A DNA stretch of 64,000 bases, taken from contig NZ_QXIR01000018.1 in assembly GCF_003581585.1 (NCBI RefSeq), positions 1 through 64,000 of the forward strand. The letters are read 5' to 3'. Within the stretch, counting starts at the first letter, position 1, and each line of letters opens with the position of its first letter. Source of the DNA: Bacillus salacetis (GTDB lineage Bacteria > Bacillota > Bacilli > Bacillales > Bacillaceae_B). Made by a program: the position numbers and the translations under genes. Of the stretch, positions 25,337 to 33,015 are shown piece by piece. Under the pieces are notes generated by a model that saw nothing but the letters and a program-made list of their open reading frames with translations, ran no database searches and was not told where the DNA came from.

Positions 25337-25363
25337 AACCATCCTATTTTGGATGGTTTTTTT
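25337..25363 (+). terminator. Terminator of queF operon
   Basis: AACCATCC pairs with GGATGGTT, followed by a T-run. The rest of 25364-25570 shows no gene or clear signal. Confidence 0.85.
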
Positions 25364-25571
25364 AATTGTACCGGAAATTATTAAAGGCTTGCAGTATGGA
25401 CGTCCAGGATGGCTTGGGCAGCCGGCAGGTCTGGGCAGCATCTTGAATCACTAAATCCAAAGATGAGGAAGAAATACTGTAACGAATAGTGAAAATCCTT
25501 AAGGGAAATAGAGCGGATTACCAATGTAAACCTTTGCAATTTTTTCAATAGTTAAACCTTGATGATACCCC

Positions 25572-25600
25572 TTTACAAAGGTGTTTGTGACCTATATAAT
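25572..25600 (+). promoter_or_regulatory. SigA promoter of the YitT-family gene
   Basis: TTTACA (25572-25577) lies 17 bp from a perfect TATAAT (25595-25600), about 60 bases before the start codon. Confidence 0.75.
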
Positions 25601-25660
25601 CCCGTTGTCTAAGAAAAAATCAATCGATTCATCATCATATATATAAAGGAGGTTGCAGTG

Positions 25661-26509
25661 ATGCAAAAAAAGCTGATGTCATTTCTACTAATGAATCTCG
25701 GGGCATTTTTTGTTGCGGTGAATGTTCATTTCTTTCTATCGCCTAATAACTTGGCAACAGGGGGAGTCAGCGGGTTATCTATCCTGCTGAATTCTGTCAT
25801 GCCTGGCGTGTCGATCGGTATGTTCATGATTATGGTCAATATTGTACTATTTATTGTTGGTATCATATTCCTGGGCTTCAGCTTTGGGGCAAAGACGGTC
25901 TATGCCAGCTTTGCTCTCTCAGGATATGTATGGCTGCTTGAGACAGCTGCACCATTGAAAGCCCCGCTGAGCGAGGACATCCTTATTCAGTTGATCATCG
26001 GGCAGTGCATCGCTGCAACAGGTATGGCATTGGTGTTCAATCAAAAGGCTTCAACCGGCGGAACGGATATCATTGCCATGATCCTGAATAAATACTTTAA
26101 TATTGAAATCGGCCGTGCAGTGCTTTTTTCCGATTTGGCGATTGCTCTTTCTTCCACTTTCCTCTTTGGGACACAGGTCGGAATGTATGCTTTCTTCGGA
26201 GTTATCCTGAATGGACTTGTCATTGATTACACGCTTCAGCAATTCAATACAAACAAAGAAGTGGTGATCATCAGCAATCAAAGCGATGAAATTCGCACGT
26301 ACATTGTTAAAGAACTTGGAAAAGGAGCTACAATCCATACTGCCAAAGGGGCATTCACTTCCGATAGTAAAGAAGTCATTACAACGATTCTCGGCAGGAA
26401 GGACTTTTCCAGACTTAAGGGATTCATCACGGAAGTGGACACAACTGCTTTCATTACAGTCCACAATATGAATGAAATACTGGGCCAGAATTTCAAGCGC
26501 CTGGTTTGA
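25661..26509 (+). CDS. YitT family membrane protein (DUF161-DUF2179)
   Basis: This 282-residue protein has five or six N-terminal membrane helices with the repeated glycine-rich motif (NNLATGGVSGLSILL and NQKASTGGTDIIAMILNKYF), then a C-terminal DUF2179 domain (NKEVVIISNQSDEIRTYIVKEL...GATIHTAKGAFTS). Molecular function is not established for the family. The ATG at 25661 or the GTG at 25658 could start it; both follow AAAGGAGG. Confidence 0.88.
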   Translation: MQKKLMSFLLMNLGAFFVAVNVHFFLSPNNLATGGVSGLSILLNSVMPGVSIGMFMIMVNIVLFIVGIIFLGFSFGAKTVYASFALSGYVWLLETAAPLKAPLSEDILIQLIIGQCIAATGMALVFNQKASTGGTDIIAMILNKYFNIEIGRAVLFSDLAIALSSTFLFGTQVGMYAFFGVILNGLVIDYTLQQFNTNKEVVIISNQSDEIRTYIVKELGKGATIHTAKGAFTSDSKEVITTILGRKDFSRLKGFITEVDTTAFITVHNMNEILGQNFKRLV

Positions 26510-26513
26510 ATGG

Positions 26514-26546
26514 AAAGGACTTGCTCATGAGGAGCAAGTCCTTTTT
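26514..26546 (+). terminator. Terminator of the YitT-family gene
   Basis: AAAGGACTTGCTC pairs with GAGCAAGTCCTTT. Confidence 0.85.
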
Positions 26547-26549
26547 AGT

Positions 26550-26590
26550 GCTTTAAAGCGATGGGGGACTGTCCCCCATCGCTTTAAAGG
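26550..26590. repeat. Long palindrome upstream of the ABC-F leader
   Basis: CTTTAAAGCGATGGGGGAC and its complement flank a few-base loop around ACTGT. The stem is about 18 bp, immediately downstream of another terminator. It may be a second terminator or a short palindromic repeat. Confidence 0.55.
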
Positions 26591-26631
26591 GGTAAAGGAT
26601 TTGGGCAGACTGCTTATTTTACAGAAACCCC

Positions 26632-26660
26632 TTGATTATAGTTTTCGAAAAATTTATACT
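26632..26660 (+). promoter_or_regulatory. Promoter of the ABC-F leader transcript
   Basis: TTGATT (26632-26637) lies 17 bp from TATACT (26655-26660), 39 bases before the leader ORF. Confidence 0.65.
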
Positions 26661-26698
26661 ATGGATATACTAAAGATTTTAAGGAGGTGTGTATTGAG

Positions 26699-26818
26699 AT
26701 GAAAAGTTCTGTCGGGTTGCACGGTCAATTTTTAGAATACATCTACATTTGTCGTGCAATTTTTCATGGTTTTGCTTTCAACGGGATACGTATGCCCTTT
26801 TTTAGCAATTCCATATAG
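26699..26818 (+). CDS. Putative 39-aa leader peptide of the ABC-F attenuator
   Basis: It has an AAGGAGGTG ribosome site and starts MKSSVGLHGQFLEYIYICRA, continuing with IFHGFAFNGIRMPFF. No domain is recognised. It sits between a promoter (26632-26660) and two terminators (26868-26895, 26908-26948) that precede an ABC-F gene. That is the layout of ribosome-stalling leader peptides controlling antibiotic-resistance ABC-F or erm genes. An internal TTGCACG/CGTGCAA pairing lies within the ORF. Confidence 0.5.
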   Translation: MKSSVGLHGQFLEYIYICRAIFHGFAFNGIRMPFFSNSI

Positions 26819-26867
26819 AACAGAACGGTAAGAGGTCTCAATACCCACACTTTTTATAGAAACGGGG

Positions 26868-26895
26868 GGAGAGCGCGTCACGCTTTCCTTTTTTT
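26868..26895 (+). terminator. First attenuator terminator before the ABC-F gene
   Basis: GGAGAGCG pairs with CGCTTTCC across a five-base loop, followed by seven T. Confidence 0.75.
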
Positions 26896-26907
26896 ATGCC
26901 CGGATTC

Positions 26908-26948
26908 AAAAAGCCATGGTATAGGTCTTACTTATACATGGCTTTTTT
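26908..26948 (+). terminator. Second attenuator terminator before the ABC-F gene
   Basis: AAAAAGCCATG-GTATA pairs with TATAC-ATGGCTTTTTT with one bulge. It is a strong terminator only 60 bases before the ABC-F start, so expression needs antitermination. A CTCATTAA/TTAATGAG dyad (26971-26987) lies just before the ribosome site. Confidence 0.8.
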
Positions 26949-27008
26949 ATATACTTCTGAGATCCTCTTGCTCATTAAATTAATGAGAGAAGAAAGGATA
27001 GAAAAATT

Positions 27009-28895
27009 ATGATAATATGCAGCGTACAGCAGATCAGCAAAATGTTCGGAGGAAACTCTGTTTTTGAGAATTTATCATTTGAGGTCCATGAAGGAGACAG
27101 GATCGGATGTGTCGGCCGGAACGGAACCGGAAAAACGACTGTTTTCAAATTGATAGCCGGTGTCGAACAGCCGGACACAGGTGAAATCCATACCAAAAAG
27201 GGAGCAAGGATCGGGTACCTGTCGCAGATTCCGAAGTATGAAGCAGGCACTTCAGCCAAAGATGTACTGAAATCTGCTTTTCAGGACCTTATCGGGATAG
27301 AAGCCAGATTAAAGGAATTGGAAACCAGAATGGGTACCGAAAGTAACCCGGAAGTACTTCAAAGGCTTTTGGAAGAGTATGGACAGATACAGGATAAATT
27401 CACGCTCGGCGGAGGATATGAAATAGAGTCTGAAATAGCCAAGGTGGCGAATGGCCTTGAAATCACCGGCCTGATGGACCAGCAGTTTACTGCTCTCAGC
27501 GGAGGGGAACAAACCAAGGTTTGTCTCGGCTTGATCCTTTTGAAAAAGCCTGACCTGCTGCTTTTGGATGAACCGACAAATCATCTGGATATCGGAGCAG
27601 TGGAATGGCTTGAAGGCTTCCTGAAAGAGTACAGCGGTTCGGTGATGATCGTCTCGCACGACCGCTACTTCCTCGATGAAACGATAAATAAAGTCATTGA
27701 CTTGGAGGATGGGGAGGTTTGCCTTTATCATGCCAACTATTCTCAATTTGTGAGGGAGAAAGAAGAGAAGCTTCTCCTTGAATTCCAACAGTACCAGGAG
27801 CAGCAAAAAAAGATCAAAAAGATGAGGGAAGCGATCAAAAGGCTGAAAGAATGGGCAAACCAGGCAAATCCGCCGAACGCTGCCCTTCATAAAAGGGCAA
27901 GAAATATGGAACGCGCCCTCGAAAGAATGGAAAAACTGAAACGGCCTGTCCTGGAGCGGAAGAAGATGGGGCTGGAGTTTGAAAATGGAGACCGCAGCGG
28001 TAAAGTGGTTTTCAGCATGAAAGATGCCAAAAAATCATTCGGCGAAAAAATCCTTTTTAAAGAGGCATCCCTCGATGTCCATTTTAAGGACCGTACAGCT
28101 ATTGTCGGTAAAAATGGAACTGGGAAATCTACAATCATCAAAATGCTGTTAGGGGAAATGCAGCATGATGAAGGAGAAGTCAAACTGGGCAGCAATGTCA
28201 GGATCGGCTATTTGTCACAGCATTTCACTACCGCAGATCCCGACAGGAGGTTGATTGATGCTTTCAGGGATGAAGTATCAGTGACCGAGGGAGAAGCAAG
28301 GCATATTCTTGCAGGATTCCTGTTTTACGGAGGAGCAGTGTTCCGTAAAGTCGGCCAGCTCAGCGGAGGGGAAAAGATGCGTCTGCGGCTGGCCCAGCTG
28401 ATGCATAAGGATATCAATTTTCTTGTTCTCGATGAACCGACAAACCATCTCGACATCGATTCCCGAGAGGTCCTGGAAGACGCCCTTGAAGGCTTTCACG
28501 GCACGATATTAGCTGTTTCACATGATAGATATTTCTTAAATAAACTGTTTGAAAAGACTTATTGGATTCACAACGGAAAACTGTATTGCTTTCCTGGGAG
28601 CTACTCCTGGGCAAAAGAAAAGCTGGCAGAATTCCAGTTGAAGGAGGAGCCGGCCGGCAAGCCTGATGTGCCAATCAGCAGGGAAATCCGGGTCAAGGAG
28701 CATCACGGAAAGAACCAGGTTTCCATCGACTCAATTGAAGAGGAACTTCTTGAGATTGAAACGGAAATTTCTGCAATAGACCAGCAGCTTGCTAAGGAGA
28801 CAGATCTCGAAGCACTTCAAAAGCTTTTTGCTGAAAAAGAGGAGAAAGAAAAGGAAAGGGAAGAAAAGTATACTTCCCTGGAGCTTCTTCTATGA
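27009..28895 (+). CDS. ABC-F family ATPase (ribosome-associated, possible antibiotic target protection)
   Basis: This 628-residue soluble protein has two ABC domains and no membrane segments. Domain 1 has Walker A GRNGTGKTT, signature LSGGEQTK and Walker B LLLLDEPTNHLD. Domain 2 has GKNGTGKST, LSGGEKMR and FLVLDEPTNHLD. The linker (about residues 245-320) is a charged helical hairpin, the element ABC-F proteins insert at the ribosomal tRNA sites. The C-terminal tail is a coiled coil. The start follows AAAGGATAG. The attenuator-like leader suggests an inducible resistance factor such as VmlR rather than a housekeeping ABC-F; that part is inference. Confidence 0.85.
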   Translation: MIICSVQQISKMFGGNSVFENLSFEVHEGDRIGCVGRNGTGKTTVFKLIAGVEQPDTGEIHTKKGARIGYLSQIPKYEAGTSAKDVLKSAFQDLIGIEARLKELETRMGTESNPEVLQRLLEEYGQIQDKFTLGGGYEIESEIAKVANGLEITGLMDQQFTALSGGEQTKVCLGLILLKKPDLLLLDEPTNHLDIGAVEWLEGFLKEYSGSVMIVSHDRYFLDETINKVIDLEDGEVCLYHANYSQFVREKEEKLLLEFQQYQEQQKKIKKMREAIKRLKEWANQANPPNAALHKRARNMERALERMEKLKRPVLERKKMGLEFENGDRSGKVVFSMKDAKKSFGEKILFKEASLDVHFKDRTAIVGKNGTGKSTIIKMLLGEMQHDEGEVKLGSNVRIGYLSQHFTTADPDRRLIDAFRDEVSVTEGEARHILAGFLFYGGAVFRKVGQLSGGEKMRLRLAQLMHKDINFLVLDEPTNHLDIDSREVLEDALEGFHGTILAVSHDRYFLNKLFEKTYWIHNGKLYCFPGSYSWAKEKLAEFQLKEEPAGKPDVPISREIRVKEHHGKNQVSIDSIEEELLEIETEISAIDQQLAKETDLEALQKLFAEKEEKEKEREEKYTSLELLL

Positions 28896-28972
28896 AGGTC
28901 AGTGTGCTTCGAAAGTTTCGGGCTTTCTTAATCAGGGAATAACCGGAATAAAAGGACTGGAGGTTTGACATC

Positions 28973-29173
28973 ATGGAAGAAATTCGCGGAGGAAATAGAA
29001 GAGAGACACTTGATGAAATTCATGAAATACTAGTGGACGGACTTCAGAGAGAGCTTCATCCTGACGAGAACAAGCTGATCACAGAGTGGACTGCCACTTT
29101 CAATCACGAGGAACGCGCAACAATCATCAATATGCTGAAGGAATTGCTTAATAAGCATAAGAGGCATGACTAA
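28973..29173 (+). CDS. Small charged helical protein, 66 aa, unknown
   Basis: The sequence starts MEEIRGGNRRETLDEIHEIL and later has NHEERATIINMLKELLNKHK. It is soluble and mostly helical. The ribosome site GGAGG precedes the ATG, and a strong terminator follows at 29177-29212. It lies 77 bases after the ABC-F gene and may be read with it. I do not recognise the family. Confidence 0.65.
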   Translation: MEEIRGGNRRETLDEIHEILVDGLQRELHPDENKLITEWTATFNHEERATIINMLKELLNKHKRHD

Positions 29174-29176
29174 GAC

Positions 29177-29212
29177 AAAAGAACCGCAGTGAAAAACTGC
29201 GGTTCTTTTTTT
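29177..29212 (+). terminator. Terminator
   Basis: AAAGAACCGCAGT pairs with ACTGCGGTTCTTT, followed by a T-run. Confidence 0.88.
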
Positions 29213-29332
29213 ATTTTCAGCTAATCCCATTATAGGCAAGGAGAATTGTTGATAAATGAACACAACACGAATCAATAAATGATAGAGGCAAATGATATAA
29301 TTGTGGAAAGATTAAACTGAGAGGGAGTTTGG

Positions 29333-30415
29333 ATGAAACAGCTACTTGAAGAAGCCTATTCATTTATCAATATATGTTATGAAGAACTTGGAAAAACCAC
29401 GGGGCAATCCGAACTTAGAAAAAGAGAAATTGAAGAAGAAATCAATAAGAGCGGCACTTATACCCATACATATGAAGAATTGGAACATGGCGCGAAAATG
29501 GCTTGGAGGAACAGTAACCGCTGTATCGGAAGACTATTTTGGGACACCATGCATGTCAGGGATGCAAGGGAGGCTGCTACCGAAGAAGAGATCTTTACAG
29601 AGATGGATGCCCATCTGAAATATGCCTCAAATAAAGGGAAAATCCGTCCGACTATCACTATCTTCCGTCCTTCAATGCCGGGCAGACCCGACATACGGAT
29701 TTGGAATCATCAATTAATAAGATATGCTGGATATAAAGATGTGCTTGGAGTAACAGGGGACCCTGCCTCAATCGATTTCACCGGAAAGTGCGAAGAGATG
29801 GGATGGGAAGGGAAAAGAACCCATTTCGATATATTGCCTTGGGTGGTTCAAATAGGAGAAAGGAAACCGCACTGGAAGGACCTCAATCATGAGGATGTAC
29901 TGGAAGTTCCATTGAGGCATCCTGAATATAACTGGTTCCATGACCTTGGGCTGAAATGGTATGGTGTCCCGATCATATCCGACATGAGGCTGGAGATTGG
30001 CGGGATTTCTTATAAAGCGGCACCTTTTAACGGCTGGTATATGGAAACGGAAATAGGGGCGAGGAACCTTGCTGATGAATTCCGCTATGATATGCTGCCG
30101 AGAGTGGCCGGATGCATGGGGCTTGATACCTCCAGAACATCATCATTGTGGAAGGATAAAGCTTTAGTGGAATTGAATATAGCGGTGCTTCATTCTTTCA
30201 AAGAAGCGGGAATCAGTATTGTCGATCACCATACAGCCGCACAGCAATTCAAGGTTTTTGAAAACAAGGAAAAACAGTGCGGCAGAGAACTTACCGGAGA
30301 TTGGTCATGGCTCATCCCCCCGGTCTCGCCGGCTGCCACACATGTTTTTCATCGAAGCTATGAAAATGAATGGAAGTCTCCAAATTACTTTTACCAGGAA
30401 AAAGCCTACAGCTAA
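29333..30415 (+). CDS. nos: Bacterial nitric oxide synthase oxygenase
   Basis: This 360-residue heme enzyme oxidises L-arginine to citrulline and NO using cellular flavodoxin or ferredoxin-type reductases. It has only the oxygenase domain, as in other Bacillus. The heme-thiolate ligand is Cys64 in [12 protein letters not shown]. The substrate region [15 protein letters not shown] carries the arginine-binding glutamate. Length is typical. The gene is monocistronic with a GAGAGGGAG ribosome site. The NO sensor nsrR and scavenger hmp lie 12 kb downstream. Confidence 0.96.
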   Translation: MKQLLEEAYSFINICYEELGKTTGQSELRKREIEEEINKSGTYTHTYEELEHGAKMAWRNSNRCIGRLFWDTMHVRDAREAATEEEIFTEMDAHLKYASNKGKIRPTITIFRPSMPGRPDIRIWNHQLIRYAGYKDVLGVTGDPASIDFTGKCEEMGWEGKRTHFDILPWVVQIGERKPHWKDLNHEDVLEVPLRHPEYNWFHDLGLKWYGVPIISDMRLEIGGISYKAAPFNGWYMETEIGARNLADEFRYDMLPRVAGCMGLDTSRTSSLWKDKALVELNIAVLHSFKEAGISIVDHHTAAQQFKVFENKEKQCGRELTGDWSWLIPPVSPAATHVFHRSYENEWKSPNYFYQEKAYS

Positions 30416-30436
30416 GGCTTTTTCTTTTTTATTCAA

Positions 30437-30551
30437 GGCTCATTTCGTGAAATTTGCTGCTATAGCCTTACTGTTGGGAAGTGAAATATCAGGTATAGGG
30501 GAAAGATCCGGGCCATAAGGATTTTTCCAGAAGGAACAGTTTGCAAAATCC
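30437..30551 (+). mobile_element. MITE-like element, copy D (115 bp, internally deleted and decayed)
   Basis: The left end GGCTCATTTCGTGAAATTTG is joined to a diverged right part containing GGGGAAAGATCCGGG and GGATTTTTCC. Flanks TTATTCAA and TTATTATC share only the first five bases, so it is an old, shortened copy just after nos. Confidence 0.6.
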
Positions 30552-30584
30552 TTATTATCTGAGCCAAATTCATAAAAGACTATT

Positions 30585-30740
30585 GTGTCCAAAACCAGTG
30601 ATGAACAAGAGGGGAAAGGCATATAGAAGGTCTGCAGTGTCCAAAACAAAAGATGGACAAAAGAGAAGAGGCGTGCAGAAGGCATGGAGCGTCCAAAATA
30701 AGAGATGAACAAGACATAGCCAGGGGTACAAATAGAACAG
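30585..30740 (+). repeat. 52-bp imperfect tandem repeat, three units
   Basis: Units begin at 30585, 30637 and 30689 with GTGTCCAAAA, GTGTCCAAAA and GCGTCCAAAA, at an exact 52-base period. Each contains GTCC...GATGRAC, a short imperfect dyad. There is no open frame across it. The remainder of 30416-30780 holds only MITE copy D. Confidence 0.75.
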
Positions 30741-30780
30741 CTCGCATCAGCCAGGCAGGGATCGTGACTCCACCTAAACC

Positions 30781-31005
30781 TTAAGTAAAGCTCTTTCTTG
30801 TTACAAGAAAATATTGAAACCAGTAGCGGAACTCATCGAAAAGCGGCTGGCGGTCATGGAAGGAAAAGTTCTCAAAGAAATCTTCAAGTTCTTCTGTACT
30901 CGCCTTATCAAGCAGTCCGGAAACAAATAGTGGATACCGGAAGCGTCTGTAGAGATCACTGTATCCATAGAAATCAAATAAGTCTTCCACCTGGTGTTCG
31001 AGCAT
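30781..31005 (-). CDS. Small acidic/aromatic protein, 74 aa, unknown
   Basis: The sequence starts MLEHQVEDLFDFYGYSDLYR, with FVSGLLDKASTEELEDFF after it. It is rich in Phe, Tyr and acidic residues, soluble, and has no recognised domain. A ribosome site-like AGGAAAGGG precedes the ATG. Its frame ends just before the tandem repeat. It is probably real but unidentified. Confidence 0.6.
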   Translation of the reverse strand: MLEHQVEDLFDFYGYSDLYRRFRYPLFVSGLLDKASTEELEDFFENFSFHDRQPLFDEFRYWFQYFLVTRKSFT

Positions 31006-31099
31006 GGACCATCACCCTTTCCTGTTACTACTAGTAGTATGGTCGCTCAGGATATGCCCAATTCTCATTAATTCAAAAAAATAGTTAGACGTACAAGCA

Positions 31100-31190
31100 C
31101 GTTTGCTTTCAATACATATTATGTATTGTGAAGAACCTCCTTTCATCTTCATGACCGGCTGCAGGACGCTGTGCAGCCGGTTCTTTTATT
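31100..31190 (+). ncRNA. Candidate small RNA with CCTCCTTTC motif
   Basis: A 17-bp palindrome AATACATA-T-TATGTATT (31111-31127) precedes GAAGAACCTCCTTTCATC. A strong terminator follows (ACCGGCTGCA/TGCAGCCGGT, 31154-31181, with a T-run). No ORF feeds this terminator on the plus strand. The single-stranded CCTCCTTTC could pair with GAAAGGAGG ribosome sites. The 5' end and function are inferred. Confidence 0.35.
31154..31190 (+). terminator. Strong orphan terminator
   Basis: ACCGGCTGCA pairs with TGCAGCCGGT, followed by TTCTTTTATT. No annotated plus-strand gene precedes it. Confidence 0.75.
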
Positions 31191-31209
31191 CAGCCGTTTA
31201 TTTTGAAAA

Positions 31210-31404
31210 GGCTGTTTTCGCATATATTGTTGCTTTCGGAAAAATCCCGGGCGCCGGATTTTTCCCCTGAATTTAAAGGTTTTATTCTCGAAAAAGAACG
31301 AGCAGCTCTTTTCTTCCCTGCTCACCGTTGTTTATACGGCGATTTACCAGGAGGATATTAGTTGAAATTTATATTGAATAGCAACAAAGTTTACGAAAAG
31401 AGGC
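31210..31404 (-). mobile_element. MITE-like element, copy E (full length, 195 bp)
   Basis: It is inverted relative to copy A, with ends GGCTGTTTTCGCATATATTG and TTTACGAAAAGAGGC. Perfect 8-bp target duplications TTTGAAAA lie at 31202-31209 and 31405-31412. Confidence 0.9.
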
Positions 31405-31408
31405 TTTG

Positions 31409-31444
31409 AAAAAGACCCTGAAAACCATTTCTGGTTTTCAGGGC
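31409..31444 (-). terminator. Terminator of mreBH
   Basis: CCCTGAAAACC pairs with GGTTTTCAGGG, with a T-run on the minus strand. Confidence 0.85.
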
Positions 31445-31457
31445 CTTGATAAGGATT

Positions 31458-32465
31458 TTATTTTGCAACCTTCTGCAGTTTGTGAATGACAGAAAGTGAA
31501 CGTCCTGTTCCTATGGCAACAGATTCTAATGGATTCGGAGCAAGATGGACAGGGACGACTATTTCTTCAGAAAGCCATTCCTGCATACCGCCAAGGAGGG
31601 CGCCACCTCCAGTAATGATGACTCCTCGGTCCACGATATCCCCGCTCAGCTCCGGAGGACAGTTTTCCAATGTAGCACGGATGGTTTCCAGGATGTGAAG
31701 AAGGGATTCCTTCAGTGCTTCCTGAATTTCGTTTGAATCCAGAGTTATTGTCTTTGGAAGGCCAGTCACAAGATCCCTTCCGCGGATATCCATTGTCAGG
31801 GTTTCATGAGGGATCAAGGCGTAGCCGATTTCCATTTTCACTGTTTCCGCAGTACGTTCACCTATTAACAGGTTATATTTTTTGCGTACGTGTTGAATGA
31901 TATCATCATCCATCTGGTCACCGCCGATCCGGATTGTGTTGCAGGATACGACCCCTCCATATGAGATGATGCCAACTTCAGTTGTGCCGCCTCCGATATC
32001 AACGATTACATTGGCTACCGGCTCGTCCACTGGCAGATCCGCTCCGATTGCAGCTGCAACAGGTTCTTCAATCAGCGTGACAGATTTCGCGCCGCTTCCT
32101 TTGACTGCATCCTGTATGGCTCTTTTTTCTACAGAAGTCGCTCCTGAAGGCGTACAAACCACAACACTCGGCTTTCTGATGGATAAGCCGATCTGTTTGC
32201 TTGCTTTTTTCATGATTTGCTTCAACATTTCTGTTGTAACATCAAAGTCAGCGATAACCCCGTCTTTTAACGGTCTTACTGCTACGATCTTTCCTGGTGT
32301 TTTCCCGATCATGCTTTTTGCTTCAGTCCCTACAGCAAGGACGGTTTTTGTTTCCGTATCGATTGCCACAACGGACGGCTCGTTAAAAATGATTCCTTTA
32401 TTCTTGCTGTATACCAGGATATTAGCAGTACCTAAATCAATACCTATTTCCGTATTTGAAAGCAT
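31458..32465 (-). CDS. mreBH: Actin-like rod-shape protein MreBH
   Basis: This 335-residue MreB-family actin homologue polymerises beneath the membrane and guides cell-wall synthesis. The ATP-binding signatures are [27 protein letters not shown] and [12 protein letters not shown]. Length and monocistronic location fit MreBH, which in B. subtilis directs the hydrolase LytE, better than MreB (which would adjoin mreCD) or Mbl. The ribosome site TTGGAGGA is strong. No SigI-type promoter was recognised upstream. Confidence 0.85.
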   Translation of the reverse strand: MLSNTEIGIDLGTANILVYSKNKGIIFNEPSVVAIDTETKTVLAVGTEAKSMIGKTPGKIVAVRPLKDGVIADFDVTTEMLKQIMKKASKQIGLSIRKPSVVVCTPSGATSVEKRAIQDAVKGSGAKSVTLIEEPVAAAIGADLPVDEPVANVIVDIGGGTTEVGIISYGGVVSCNTIRIGGDQMDDDIIQHVRKKYNLLIGERTAETVKMEIGYALIPHETLTMDIRGRDLVTGLPKTITLDSNEIQEALKESLLHILETIRATLENCPPELSGDIVDRGVIITGGGALLGGMQEWLSEEIVVPVHLAPNPLESVAIGTGRSLSVIHKLQKVAK

Positions 32466-32551
32466 ATTTATTCCTCCAACTGTTAGTCGTCATCTTGATT
32501 TCATGTTTAATACATTTTGAGATTGAAAATCTATCTACATATACTTCATAA

Positions 32552-32557
32552 ATTATA
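32552..32557 (-). promoter_or_regulatory. Possible -10 element of mreBH
   Basis: The minus strand has TATAAT here, about 87 bases before the start codon, with only a poor -35 (GTGACA at a 19-base spacing). The rest of 32558-32974 shows no gene or convincing signal beyond a TTGTAACA direct repeat near 32607-32626. Confidence 0.35.
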
Positions 32558-32974
32558 GGAGATTTTTGACGGTTATTGTCACGGATAAATTTACCAGAAA
32601 TTAATTGTTACAATCTGTTACAAAATGGCGTGTACCATGTAGCAGGTATTTTTATTGTCTTATCAATATTTAACCGGCATGGAGAATGAAGAAATGGTGT
32701 ATGTCGAAATTTGTGTGTCAATGAAACTTAAACTGGCTGTAAAGTTGTAATGGCAATAATTAGGGTTTTGAAGGGGCATCAGAGCATGGGAATGGGTTCT
32801 TATGTAAGCCTGAATTATTCCTAAATGACCATGATAGTCAAAAGTATATGAATTATTTTACTCAAGATACTTATAACCAAAAGGAGCTGCTCTTTTGCAG
32901 AGAGGAAGCATAGATAACCCGGGGGAATTATGGCATGGGAGTTATGCGGAAGCAGCACTCCAGCTGAAAAGCCA

Positions 32975-33010
32975 GAATAAAAGCCGTCCTATTAAAAAAG
33001 GGACGGCTCT
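32975..33010 (-). terminator. Terminator of the BMP-chemoreceptor operon
   Basis: AGCCGTCC pairs with GGACGGCT; the minus strand has a T-run after it. Confidence 0.8.
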
Positions 33011-33015
33011 CTAAA

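Noticed and set aside
31111-31160. GGAGG on the minus strand as the ribosome site of a leftward gene
   Set aside because: No start codon lies at a usable distance after it, and the nearest ATG gives an immediate stop.
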